Shown here piece by piece: positions 1 to 9,939 of a DNA stretch of 64,000 nucleotides. Position 1 is the first letter of the stretch. Each line of letters begins with the position of its first letter. A program made the position numbers and the translations under genes. The notes beneath the pieces are model-generated. The model saw nothing but the letters and a program-made list of their open reading frames with translations. It was not told the DNA's origin and searched no databases. Source of the stretch: Prostheceraeus crozeri (taxonomy: Eukaryota > Platyhelminthes > Polycladida > Euryleptidae). The stretch spans positions 62,001-126,000 of the forward strand of contig CAJQUW010007916.1 of NCBI GenBank assembly GCA_907163375.1. Reading direction: 5' to 3'.

Positions 1-922
1 AGGTAGGCAGCCAGATCTGTTGAGAAAAAGAGATAAGTAACATGATCATAATTTCAAGTTTGAAGTCTTATCCCCCTTTTCCCAATCACGGATTCTTACC
101 ATCTAATAAATTAATCTCCGGTAGCAAGGATGGACGTGGAGGAGGTAGGAGAGGGACGCGAGCCGAGGGTGGAAGGGTCCTGGGCTTCGGTGTCGGATGG
201 ATGTGGTGACGAGGAGCAGGGACTGGTGCAGGGAGCGGAGCAGGCGCTGGAGGTGGGGCGATGACGATGCCCGAGAAAGGGGTCGCACCTTGGGCGGAGG
301 TAGATGGTGGGAAGGTAGAGCCGGAAATTCATCATGGTATTTCCGCCTCGCGGCTTCCTCCCACTTCTTCATCTTCGCCATATCTGTAGAGAGGAAAGAG
401 AGATAAGATAATGAGACAAGGATGATACAGAGGATCTGAAACAGTCTAAACATGAGATGTTAAGGATACTTACACTTGCCAAGCCGCTCATAGGCTTCCC
501 CGATTGCTCCTTGGGGGACGGGTTCCCCATTGCGAATGCATTCATGTACTGAAAAAGAATGACAGCAAAGATAAGCAGAGGTAAATTTTGGATTCGGGTT
601 GAACATGAACAAAATAAGGGAAGGCCTCTTGATTTTAATGAGGATGTCTACCCTAATGATGTTAGTAATAGAGACAACCTTGATACAAATACTTACATTG
701 TTCGATGGTGGCCTTTTCCATCTCGACAGCAATGCGGTAGTTCTCAACTTTGTTGAATTCGCTTTTTGTTTGATTGCAGATGATTAATTGTAAGACTTCA
801 ATCACTGAAAAGGAAAGATGAGAATCGTTTCATTTGCCTAGTCAACGTTCATCATGGGAACAATCATTGAAGTGACATCTAATGAGTTACATTTCACTCT
901 ACTCCATATCATAAAGACTAAC
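1..922 (-). pseudogene. 5' exons of a family-B DNA polymerase gene (copy A; main exon off-window)
   Basis: On the minus strand a chain of exons with canonical borders is visible: 923 and up (donor GTTAGT at 917-922), 697-804, 474-548 and 100-383, then the first 16 bases of the large exon at 1-16. Acceptors read TTTTCAG, TTTTTCAG, CTCTACAG and CTCAACAG; donors read GTAAGTAT or GTAAGAAT. Exons 697-804 and 474-548 are 108 and 75 bases and keep one frame. The peptide is helical and charged, then proline-rich in the third exon (Pro/Ala stretches such as PPPAPAPLPAPVPAP), ending LLPEINLLD before joining the large exon. The third exon enters in one frame and must leave in another, so a one-base break lies near its middle. 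Gene identity is inferred from copy C, where the same exons precede the polymerase. Confidence 0.6.
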
Positions 923-964
923 CTTTGTCGAATGGCTGAAGTACTCTGACCTGGCGAGAGAAAG

Positions 965-1115
965 CGTCACGTTGAGTATGAAGTCGAACGCACAACATGA
1001 GCAACGGCTCAGAGTTTTCGGTCTAACAAACGACGAGCAGCCCGTGCAACGCAATCCCTCTACGGCAGTACCCGCCGTCCCGAAGGAACGCTCGAGCAAA
1101 GGAGGTATTACAGCG
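965..1115 (+). repeat. Module 1 of three related ~165-bp modules
   Basis: This block shares ordered words with modules at about 2,745-2,925 and 3,100-3,275: ACGTTGAG, CAACATGAG, TTTCGGTCTAA, CCGCCGTCCCGAAGGAAC and a TATTACAGC-type tail. It recurs at about 27,025-27,175. It lies in the 5' leader region of the minus-strand polymerase gene. Its function is unknown. Confidence 0.6.
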
Positions 1116-1211
1116 ATGATATGTTTTATGAGCAGAAGATATGATAGCAAAAGACTATTCAACTTGAAAGCAAGTCAAAACAACCTGATTGCAGGAGCTC
1201 ACCGACACTCA

Positions 1212-1261
1212 CCTTGTGAAAGATAAATGTGAAGAGCAGAGCTGGTGCACTGCCTTTTATA
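1212..1261 (-). promoter_or_regulatory. TATA box and first leader-exon donor for the polymerase gene (copy A)
   Basis: On the minus strand TATAAAAGG occupies 1,261-1,253. About 40 bases downstream a leader ends at a strong donor, AAG followed by GTGAGT. The same arrangement (TATAAAAA, then AAG with GTGAGC) is kept in copy C. This places a TATA promoter about 150 bases from the start of the divergent plus-strand ORF at 1,401. The promoter is inferred; the motifs and their conservation are visible. Confidence 0.5.
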
Positions 1262-1400
1262 AGATTTTCCTAAGCGGTGAATGGATGAAACCTCTCCTCC
1301 AATCACAGACGAGCTAGAGTTCCCGATGTGCACACACACATTTGTAACGCGTTATTGAAATCGTCCTATGCAATTATGATGTTTAACAATAGACTCAACC

Positions 1401-1853
1401 ATGGCACCTGAAGTCAATGCATTGAAACATGATGATTGCACGATTCGTTTTCATCAAGAGTGCTTCGGAGGCTTAATACAAGATTACATCCTTGAGTTTC
1501 AAAGGGAGGAGACAGAATTGGAAGCATGTTTAGACTATACACGAGAAATATTTATGGATTTGATATCTTATTTCAAAGACAGTCTCATCAAGGCTCATTT
1601 AATTGCACATGTCAATTACATTCATTTTCCACAAGGTGAAGTAGCGGAAAGTGTTGACTTTCAATTTCGTTCCTACGGACAAGAATATGTTACTGATGCT
1701 TCGGAGTTTTATACTCGACATCTGTGGAAGATTATTTCTCGGATAGACAACTTTCATGGTTACGGCGATCATTTGCTTCTGAATAAAATAAACCATATTG
1801 TCATTGCTATTAGTAAAGTGGGTTTCAATGATGTTAAATCAAAGACCAAATAA
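1401..1853 (+). CDS. 150-aa ORF resembling the N-terminal region of protein-primed DNA polymerase B proteins
   Basis: The ORF starts at an ATG in a good Kozak context (ACCATGG) and runs 150 codons. I see no membrane segment or signal peptide. Residues 20-90 are amphipathic and acidic; residues 115-145 (KIISRIDNFHGYGDH then NKINHIVIAISK) resemble the helix-strand segment preceding the conserved core in Polinton/adintovirus-type polymerase proteins. In those the segment is part of the polymerase; here it is separate and on the opposite strand from the polymerase exons. The copy at 27,436 has lost the ATG and has a 2-base deletion, so this is the intact version. It could be a stand-alone domain protein or an exapted fragment. 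The family link rests on pattern recognition without an alignment. Confidence 0.55.
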   Translation: MAPEVNALKHDDCTIRFHQECFGGLIQDYILEFQREETELEACLDYTREIFMDLISYFKDSLIKAHLIAHVNYIHFPQGEVAESVDFQFRSYGQEYVTDASEFYTRHLWKIISRIDNFHGYGDHLLLNKINHIVIAISKVGFNDVKSKTK

Positions 1854-1854
1854 A
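1849..1854 (+). promoter_or_regulatory. AATAAA polyadenylation signal overlapping the stop codon
   Basis: The TAA stop of the 150-aa ORF (1,851-1,853) lies inside AATAAA at 1,849-1,854. This leaves no 3' UTR before the signal, a compact arrangement common in DNA viruses. The same hexamer follows the degraded copy at 27,896-27,901. Confidence 0.5.
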
Positions 1855-1879
1855 GTATTTTTCATGACACTCATGTTGT

Positions 1880-2560
1880 GCTAAACTTTCTAGCGCTGTG
1901 GTGAACACTGTTTTCATATAACATTCTAAACTCTCAGTCTCACTGCAGTAGAAAAGTGCTTTTAGTAAACCTGATAAAGCTAATCTAACAGTCATGGAGT
2001 TTGAATTTTCTAATAAGGGAACATTCGACAACTGTCTCCAATAAATCTTTCTAACACTGTGAAAGTAAGTTACAAGACAATCTACACTGTGCAGTCAAAC
2101 CTTCTAAAACTTTCTAGTGCTGTGATGAGTTCGGTCAGTCAGACAACTTCAATGATCAAACTTTACTTTCACAAACGTGTGTCGCAGTAAATCTATTTGA
2201 CTATACTAACTTTGCAAACCATGATACACTTTCTGATGACACTCACGAATAAACTTCGATGATCAAACTTTATTTTCACAAACATACGTCGCTGTAAAAC
2301 TATTTGACTACACTAGCGTTTACATTTTATGACATTTGTGTTTCATAAAGCGTCATGATTAAACTTTCTAACTATACATCAACCTGTGCTGCAGTAAAAC
2401 TTTTGCAAAACATGATACACTTTCTGACCAGACTTACGAATAAAACTTCAATGATCAAACTTAACTTTTACAAACGTGTGTCACGGTAAACTATTTGACT
2501 AAACTTTGCTTTTGCAAACCATGATACACTTTCTGACGACGTTCACAAGAGCTTGTTCAC
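1880..2560 (+). repeat. AT-rich tandem array (copy A, hr-like)
   Basis: The array is built from diverged units of roughly 100-170 bases with recurring words: CATGATACACTTTCTGAC, ACTTACGAATAAA, ACTTCAATGATCAAACTT, CACAAACGTGTGTCGC, GCAGTAAAACT. It has no open frame of note. The same array is longer at 14,940-16,200 (inverted) and 27,950-28,860. Such arrays in large DNA viruses often act as enhancers or origins; that role is inference only. Confidence 0.75.
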
Positions 2561-2739
2561 TAGCGAAGAGAGAAGTCTGCGATGTGTTGCATGTGGTGCA
2601 AGGGTGGCCTCCCATTTCATCCCTTCATTATTTCGTCTCCGTGATAGAGGCGAGCAGAACTAGAGTCGTCGGGAGACAAGTGCAATGGAGATTGTATGAG
2701 TTAACCTGTGGCAGATAGCTAAATGTCGCCCTGGCGGTC

Positions 2740-3336
2740 AGAGTACAACGTTGAGACGAAAGGCAACCACTTTGAAAGATGACGCAGAGGTTTCACAAGG
2801 ATTACCATTGCCCACGTCCCGTGCAGTACTCATCGCTACGGACTTCACCGCTGTCTCGAAAGAACGCCCACCCACAGGAAGTATAACACCGAAAATCTCC
2901 GTGACTTGCACCGTCCATGACTTGATCGCCAGACATGAAAACCGGTGGAGTTGGTAAGAGGTTGACAGACTTTGATCAGCTTGATAGCAAGCCGTAGAGA
3001 GGGATAGCAAGCCGTGATTCACCAGAATTTTGCAATGGAGATGTTTAGAGGCCACCCATGACAAGATAGCTAAGACTCAACCGATTGGCGTTCAAAGTGC
3101 TACGTTGAGAACTGTGTCAAATGCCCAACATGAGACATGAGTTGCCCCAGCGGTTTCGGTCTAAAATATGACACACTCATTTGCCACACTTATCACTACG
3201 GCATCGTCCGCCGTCCCGAAGGAACACCCTGTCAGTGGAATATTACAGCAAAACTCTCCGTGTCTTGCTCGCTTTCAGTGAAAAGCCGCTTGTATCATGA
3301 GAAGACTGGCTCAGACATCATTAAAAATGCTTTCAT
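2740..3336 (+). repeat. Modules 2 and 3 of the arm (copy A)
   Basis: Two related blocks, about 2,745-2,925 and 3,100-3,275, are separated by a spacer containing a repeated TAGCAAGCCGT. Both begin near CGTTGAG and end in a TATNACANC(A/G)AAA(A/C)TCTCCGTG motif. They are nearly identical in the three arms (29,085-29,665; inverted at 14,165-14,755). Short ORFs cross them on both strands, but none has recognisable protein features. Confidence 0.65.
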
Positions 3337-4628
3337 CACTTAGGGCAGGTCAATAGCAACCGAACCTTTTTTGAATCAAGTCAAACGGACTTGTGGAAGC
3401 AAAGTTACAGGCCTTTAAAGTTCTGGAGTCTTTTATGGCCTGGAGACGAAGGCCATCTCCTGGCGAACCTCTAAGTCTGACGCCTTAGCTGAGTTCAGCA
3501 ATGAAATTTTCTAAATCGGTTTCTCACAGAAACCCGGTTTTTCAGATTTCCAATGCTATCATCGGAGCTCCGGAGTTCACCTACCCCAACCCAGTCGGGG
3601 AGTAGAACTGATTTCCACAAGCAGAGTTTCCACTTATATAGTTTGTGGCGATCAGCTGATGACGTAATATCCATCATCCAAAAACTTAAAACCCGTCTAT
3701 CTCCGGTTCTACTGCTCCGATGGAGCTTCAAATTTTGAGTGCCATGTTTTCTTCTACTGAATTTGTCTCATTCTTAGCTTTCAAATGAGCTATTGCACGA
3801 CTTTCTACGATCTCTACAACCAAAGTTGGAAGTCTGACAGGGGGGAGGGGGTCAGAACTTTTTCTCTCCGATTGAGCTGGAAAGAAGTTCCTAGACCCAA
3901 CATTGGCCAAAACGTCCGAACTTGCACTCCGTTTTCACATACGAGCACTCCTTCATGTCGAAAAACGACTTTTCTCATCCCAAAACATCCAAAACCTGCC
4001 GTTTCCAACTCTGACCCATAAACCCAGGAAAATAGGGCCAAACTGAGCTTTCCACTGCATTGTTCTCACTCTTAGCTTTCAAATGAGCTATCACACGACT
4101 TTCTACTATCTCTAAAACCAAAGTTGGAAGTCTGACAGGGGGGACGTCCTCAAAACTTTTTCTCTCCGATGTTGCTGGAAACATCCTTCCTAACCCAAAA
4201 TTTCACGTAGATTCCGAATCTGGCCTCCGTTTTCCCATCCGAGGCCTCCTTCATGTCGAAAAATGAACTTTCTCATCCCAAAACATCCAAAACCTGACTT
4301 TTCCAACTCTGCCGCTCCACCCCTTGCCTCTCAGGAAAACTCCTCCTGCCTTCCTTCTCCACCCAACATTTCACGTAGATTCCAAATATACACTCCACTT
4401 TCCCATCCGAACCCTCCTTCATGACGATTTCCAACTTTTCTCATCCCAAACACCACCAACACCCACCTTTTCTCACTCTATCCCTTCCACATTCCTATCA
4501 CCTTCCTTCCCATCCCTTACCGGAAAACTCCTTCCTTCCTTCCAGAGGGGGGTTGGGACCAGTTTTCTCCTCTCGGACACATTCCTCCCAGCACATCCTT
4601 GGCGACCTCCTTCCTCTCTCCAGAGGGG
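3337..4628 (+). repeat. Outer (distal) part of the arm, copy A
   Basis: This block matches 54,427-56,060 directly and 14,106-12,075 in inverted orientation. It carries an ATATAAG-containing stretch near 3,640, then two ~300-base units starting at TCAAATGAGCTAT (3,780 and 4,079), each ending in a G- or C-rich run, then C-rich sequence. It has fewer tandem units than the left arm. Confidence 0.8.
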
Positions 4629-4961
4629 ACTACTCTTTATCATGATTCTATCATTCAGGGTTTCGTTCACTTCACTGATTTCTTGAAGTACAACCGTTTT
4701 TTCTTATACATCTTCTTAGCTGGTGCTCATCATCTCCTCAGCTTTGAAAGCTAGAGCTTTTATGACTTTCTTGAATTTTATAACGACTTCGTTCAATGCT
4801 TGAACGTATGAAATCTCATTGGTCAACACTATGTGATGCGTAGCATGAGCATCGCATGAGAGTGTGATATGCTCAGAAAGACGGCCAATTTTTACCATAT
4901 TGTTCCGTTGATTAGTAGCAAAAACTCCCCCTTGTATGCTTCCCCTGTGATCCAAGTTCAT
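4629..4961 (-). pseudogene. hAT-like transposase fragment abutting copy A
   Basis: On the minus strand, 4,961-4,716 encodes 81 residues with SCDAHATHHIVL followed by a helix ending VIKFKKVIKALAFK. This resembles the conserved His-bearing segment of hAT-type transposases (C-x-AH-x-L-N/A-L then a helix). Similarity may continue in another frame to about 4,630, where copy A begins. It is a fragment only. The assignment is by pattern and fairly weak. Confidence 0.4.
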
Positions 4962-5965
4962 CCTCGATTTACTTAGTCAGCTGATCAATGTCTTCGGCTG
5001 AATGACGCCCGTCGAATAACTGAGTCCTAGGAGTAAAAGTATAGCCTATATATAGCTGAAATCATATTTTTCAAATATAATTTTCCATGTGATAGTAAAT
5101 CGAAGTCAGAGTTCGAGAAATGGTCGTTGGATGATGTTAATTTTCTGTATCTTGAATCAATTTGTTCTTTTGAAGGAAATCTACAAATTGTTTCGGACTG
5201 TTTCGAAGGCAAGTAAATCACGGCAAAACTACGAAGTCACGTCAGCTGGTCGTAGTTTCATGGATGTGGAATTCTGGTGAGTGCTTCTTTTGCTTGGCAG
5301 AGATTTAAGAAATATGTCAGTTGACTATTGCTTTCTAACAGGTCTCACCTTCGGCTTCGAGTTGTTGTGTTTTGTATCCAAATGCTCAAGAAGATTACTA
5401 GTAGACACCGCTTTTTTGTATTTTTGCACTTTAGGCTATGATGTTGCCTGTGTCAAAGGTGTAGTCCGGTCAATTTCAGAAAATAACTTTATCTCTGAAA
5501 ATTAATGTATTCAACCACCACGACGACTTCCTGGCACTGCCTCACTTACCCACTCGTAAGTTTAACTGCAAATCCATGTCAAAGGGTCATGATGACGCCA
5601 CAGCTGCCAATTCACGCTTACTGTGTAACTGAAAAGCAGAGCGTGGTTGGCTGATGAGCCTTGTAGTACGCAAGCAAACAAATCTCTAAATGGACCAAAA
5701 GCATGACCAAAGTAACTAGATTATCCTTGAATAAAAAATGATAATAAAAGGAAATACACCACGATGCAACGCACTCACGCTACGGAAAGCAAAATACGAC
5801 AACTGATTGTGCTATGACTCCTGAGTTAGTTGTGTATTAGCTGTCAAATCCTAAAGTGTACATTTACCAGAAGTAGCAAAAGCATTCGATAACCACAAGA
5901 AGCTGGTACTACAGTTGGACCCTAAAATGTTTTCTGTTATTTGGAAAATCAAAAGTTAGAAGTTT
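4962..5965. other. No recognisable gene
   Basis: Only short ORFs without family features are seen here. A 74-codon plus-strand ORF at 5,281-5,505 is rich in Leu, Cys and Phe but has no supporting context. Confidence 0.5.
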
Positions 5966-6953
5966 TCATTTTTCGCATTTCCTTATTTCTTTTTGCAATT
6001 TTTTTCTTGAATACATCAGTTTTCGTAAACTTTCATTAGATTTGTCTTTTTTATATGTTGCAACATCTTTGCTGTAAATTTTCCTTAATTTTGTTATATT
6101 TTTAGAATATTTTGATCTATGAATTATTTTTTTAGAATTATTTGCACAATTTCTAATTGTTATCAATTCCCTATATATCTCACTCGTATTTATAGGATTG
6201 ATTATTAACTCACTTGATAATTCTAAGCATTTTATATTAAACATTTTTTGATCAAATTTTAGACTGTTTTCTTTCGTCCATTTGTAAGGAAATATTCGCT
6301 TATTTTGAAACGTTGGATTCGATATCCTCGATTCCTTGTCGAGTAGTATTTTTTGTTTAATTTTTATCTGTGAATGATCGGTATACAAAACGGGATTACC
6401 AATTTCAAATTCGTTTAATAAAGTTAGTATGGATTCTGATATGATCAAGTCATCAATCATGGATTTTTTACAACACCATTTTGAATACAGTGAAATGTAC
6501 ACTTTCCTAAACAGTCGCTATTCTCAAATCTTCCGTTTGCAATAATCAAGTTAGTCTCATTACAAAAGTAAGTATATCATGGCCATAGTTATTAACTGTT
6601 TTATCTTCTGATTTTCTCTTTGGTAAGCCACGCGTCTTGTTGTCGTTTTCAGTACCAATTCTGCCATTTAAATTTCCAAGTATTATTATGTTCTCCATTT
6701 TGTGATCAAGAATATGATTTTTGATGTTTTGGTAAAAATCTGTATCTTTATACTTTGATTCTCTGTTGCTTCTATAGCATGCTATTAAATATATATCTCT
6801 TAAGTATTCGTATTTTTTACTTGTAATTTTAGTAATTATCAGTGTTCCTTTTTCATTCACGACATTTTCAAATTTTAGGTTATCCAAGTTGTCTTTTATG
6901 TATACTGATACGCCTTTGATGTTTCTTCCTGTTTTCAATGATTTCTTACCCAT
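5966..6953 (-). pseudogene. LINE endonuclease-domain fragment
   Basis: Two minus-strand frames (6,953-6,546, then 6,502-5,966) together resemble an AP-type endonuclease of a non-LTR retrotransposon followed by the linker towards reverse transcriptase. Visible landmarks are YLIACYRSN, IILGNLNGRIG (the usual GDFN motif with Asp replaced by Asn) and TDHSQIKI (the usual SDH motif), then a Lys/Asn-rich linker with WTKENSLKFDQKM. No reverse transcriptase follows; similarity stops near 5,960. A frame change near 6,520 and loss of the active-site Asp indicate a dead fragment. Losing the 3' side is unusual for a LINE, which normally truncates at the 5' end. Confidence 0.6.
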
Positions 6954-6964
6954 GGTATGTTGAC

Positions 6965-7130
6965 CTGGGGCCTATTTCAATTTAAGGTCCCTAACCTTAC
7001 TACCTTAAGGTTAGGTACCTAATGTCATGCTCCCTTAAGGTGGATAAGCGTATTTCAATTTTAAGGGAGCACTTTCTTAAGGTACCTTAAGGGACCTAAC
7101 AAGCTCCCTTAAGGTACCTAACATAGTAAT
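6965..7130. repeat. Cluster of AAGGTACCTT/AAGGGAGC inverted words
   Basis: The words CCTTAAGG, TTAAGGTACCTTAA, GCTCCCTTAAGG and TTAAGGGAGC recur on both strands in about 165 bases, giving several potential hairpins. The cluster lies just 3' of the Harbinger transposase remnant and may be one terminus of that element. I did not find a matching terminus to the right. Confidence 0.5.
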
Positions 7131-7338
7131 CTACATGCGTATCTGTCAATAGGTTAGCAGTTTGTCAAGGTAATGTAGGACATCATTAAAATTTCAATGC
7201 AATAAATAAGAATGGAATGAGAATGTGCTACTTACAACCCAGCTGATAAAATTTCACCACAAATCAAAAAGAAATCTATCACTAACACATTTTAATTGCT
7301 CATCACGGCACTGACCAACTCACTAAAAGTTCGTATTG

Positions 7339-8394
7339 TCAGGCTCTACAATAGGTAACGACGTATGAGTTGCGGACAATGTTTCCAATTTCCGAGGCAT
7401 TATCCAACTCAAAATTATCTTGTGGTTGTTGGAAAAAAAGTGGCGGTTCATGTGCATCATTTGGGATCTCAAGCTTAAAGTGACGTGCCATGTTATGCAT
7501 CACACATGCAGCCTTGCAAATTGATCCAAACTTATCAATTTTTGATCGAAAGGGACGTTGTAAAATTCGGCACCGATTTTTCAAGATACCAATTGTCTGT
7601 TCGACAATAACCCGCGAAGCACACAATTTGCGTTGATATCGTCATTGATGTTGATCTAAAGTCAAAGTAGATGGATAAGGTGTGAGACACCAGGTACGAC
7701 AAGCATATCCGGAATCACCAATAAGACTGAAATCTTTTAGATGCTGCTTCAGCTTAGGAACTTCGGACTGCGACATTACCTTAGCATCATGACTTGACCC
7801 AGGCCATGAACAGTCAAAATAACGGATTATGTAGTCCAAGTCACACACAATCATCACATTAACACTTGGCCAACCTTTTCGATTGATGTATGAAGGCTCA
7901 TGGATTGAAGGATGAAGCATCGGACAGTGAGTACCATCTACGGCCGCGATAATTCGACGCAACTTAAATTTTTTGTAAAAACGAGATTCCATGGCTTTTG
8001 CGCTGGCTGCAGAATACCAAGGGATCCAGCGTCGCACTATCTCACTTCGACATAAAGCTTCAATTCCGTCATAAACACTACGCCATGCAGTGGTTGCAGA
8101 TATCTTGCTATTTTGATTGAGATTCCAAAAGCAATTACCGGTTCCCAAGTAGTGTAAAGTGTAAAGGACTTTAAGATAAGGAGGCACACTGTTCGAATAA
8201 CAACTCTTTGAAGGCAGATATGGGATAAGTTCTTCAATAACTATGATTGTAGCTTCTTTGGTAAATCGGAAATTTTGGAAGAAAAAAGTTTTGTCATAAT
8301 CAAATGGATTATTGGGATCATGGAGAATACTTCGCCGCAGAGCTCGAGATTGGTTAAGTTCTTCAATAATTTCCATTAGGCGTATATCATTCAT
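7339..8394 (-). pseudogene. PIF/Harbinger (HARBI1-type) transposase remnant
   Basis: The minus strand encodes a near-complete Harbinger transposase. The first part (8,394-7,642) has an N-terminal helical region, a segment LHYLGTGNCFWNLNQNSKIS that takes the helix-turn-helix position, the first catalytic Asp in AAVDGTHCPM, and the second in LIGDSGYAC with CLTPY. After a frame change near 7,640 the rest (7,626-7,339) has the catalytic Glu in VEQTIGILKNR and a C-terminal AACVMHNMA. All three DDE residues are present, so the break is recent or a sequence error. Family transposases cut and paste with a Myb/SANT partner; none was seen next to this copy. Confidence 0.85.
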
Positions 8395-9225
8395 CGTGGT
8401 TTTTATTCAACTCTCACGCAACACGCTCTCAGATATCTTTGAAGTCAAGTGACTATGGTGCATGTATTTACGGCGACACTCATTGTTTGAAGACTGCTGA
8501 TTAATGAATTTTATTAATACAGCAGCTTTGGCTATATTACACTGGTGTGTTTTTCTTTTAGAAAATGATATGAGCAAACTCGTAGGTTTGTATAAATAAT
8601 CTGAACTTCAAAAATGCAAAAAAGCAAAAAATGACCGCCATTTTGAAAATTTGGCATTGTTATGTGCCAATAACACAACAGCATACCTATAATATGTCAC
8701 ACTGATATTCCTTGATCAGTTTATATTGGATTTGTAATAGAGCTTGTGCATAAAAATGGGTCAAAAATAGTCATAATTCGAACAAAGGGCAAAAATCTGA
8801 AAAATTGGCGGCCATTTTGAAAAAATGGTCCCACAAAAAAAGCTACCCACCGATTTTTTTGAAATGCAGTTTTTGCAACTTCTGGGACCCTAGGCTACCC
8901 ATTCATGAAGGTATTTTGAATGGAGTCGATACATCGATTTTGACCCCTCAAAACCCACCGTGACCTGACGATTGTTTCCACCGCGGTATCGTATGTCTTG
9001 AAGAAATTCAACATCGCAAGACTGTCTGACAGATCAATGCTGCTGAATTCATCATTCGCTTCGGGTGGTAGCATGTCGAGGACTTTTTGTTTAGTGGATA
9101 TATTCCGGTCGTTCCGAACCCCTCCTATGTGTAAATTAGCTGAGCCTCGGCCATCAAATTCAATAACTTAGAGTTTCATGTACTTCTCTCAGTTACATGT
9201 ACTTCATTTGAGTCGTCATTAAGAG
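8395..9225. other. Non-coding, DNA-transposon-like debris
   Basis: No gene is seen. Near 8,630 and 8,805 a CCGCCATTTTGAAAA-type word is repeated, the style of DNA-transposon termini, but I could not define an element. Confidence 0.35.
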
Positions 9226-9300
9226 AAGTCAGCATAGTGGATGAAGGCTGGCTATAACCACAACGTGCAAGGTTCGAATCCCGGGAAATTCATGCATTTT
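9226..9300 (+). repeat. tRNA-like SINE head (RNA polymerase III boxes)
   Basis: TCAGCATAGTGG resembles an A box. It is followed about 35 bases later by GGTTCGAATCCC, a near-perfect B box. There is no paired acceptor stem and no clean anticodon arm, so this looks like a tRNA-derived SINE promoter, not a functional tRNA gene. Confidence 0.5.
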
Positions 9301-9315
9301 GTTCCACGTCCGTTT

Positions 9316-9771
9316 CCCACTACAAAAAGATACGTCGGTCCGACGTCGAAAACGAACTCGTTCCGAGGAACAGAATGTCCGCATGGCCGATGGTCGGTAC
9401 GACGTCGGAAACCGAAGCCTCACTATAAAAAAGACGCCCTAGGCCTCCTATCGGCTATTTCACAAGTAGGATGTCTATGGAATTACATGAAAACGTCAAT
9501 TGATCAGGAATTAAGTGTTATATATTTTCCTTTCCCTTTCTGAAGCTTGTTTGAGTAATCAATATCATCACAATCATATCCGCACGTCTTCATGTCTTCA
9601 ATGTCTTGCTACAATTAACTCAATCAAAAAAACCATTTTTATCATAATTTCTGCTTAAATTCAAAGAAATGAGGTCAGAATTAGTATTTAAAGGGTCAAA
9701 AAAAATTTCCCGACCTTTCCGACTACCATACCTCGTTCCGACGTCTTTCCGACGAATCTTTTTGTAGTGGG
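9316..9771. mobile_element. MITE with CCCACTACAAAAAGAT termini
   Basis: The left end reads CCCACTACAAAAAGAT and the right end is its reverse complement (ATCTTTTTGTAGTGGG). Inside both ends CGTCGG/CCGACG words recur. Total 456 bases with no transposase. Flanks are TT-rich, so the target duplication is not resolvable by eye. It sits directly beside the tRNA-like SINE head. Confidence 0.75.
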
Positions 9772-9939
9772 TTAGTACAGTAGGCCTATTATTCCTATTA
9801 ATGTAATTTGAAATAGTCATTTGAATCACTTTGTCAAGAATAATTCAGCTATAGAAGAATTCCTTTTATCAGTTTTGAGTCGATGTGACGCACAATTCCT
9901 GACAAATGTTGCGAAGTTTTATAAATAGTTGAACGGTTT

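Larger units (their letters stand above)
1..4628 (+). mobile_element. Right arm of a second copy of the virus-like element (copy A)
   Basis: From base 1 this block matches 26,054 onward in the same orientation, up to 3,336 (29,681). It then continues directly into sequence matching 54,425-56,060. Its part from about 1,870 to 4,628 is the reverse complement of 12,060-16,190. It therefore shows the uninterrupted right arm: polymerase 5' exons, plus-strand ORF, AT-rich array, three related modules, then the outer repeat. It stops at 4,628, about 75 bases before the terminus seen at 56,131. Because the block opens at the start of the large polymerase exon, a second polymerase copy should lie off the left edge. 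Confidence 0.85.

Noticed and set aside
103-453. 116-codon minus-strand ORF with a signal-peptide-like start
   Set aside because: Its hydrophobic first residues come from reading through the intron at 384-473; splice sites on both sides explain the rest as exon sequence.
3657-3690. CTGATGACG in the arm as a hammerhead core
   Set aside because: No GAAA or stem II at a workable distance.
9226-9300. Functional tRNA gene
   Set aside because: No paired acceptor stem or clear anticodon loop; only the polymerase III boxes are recognisable.
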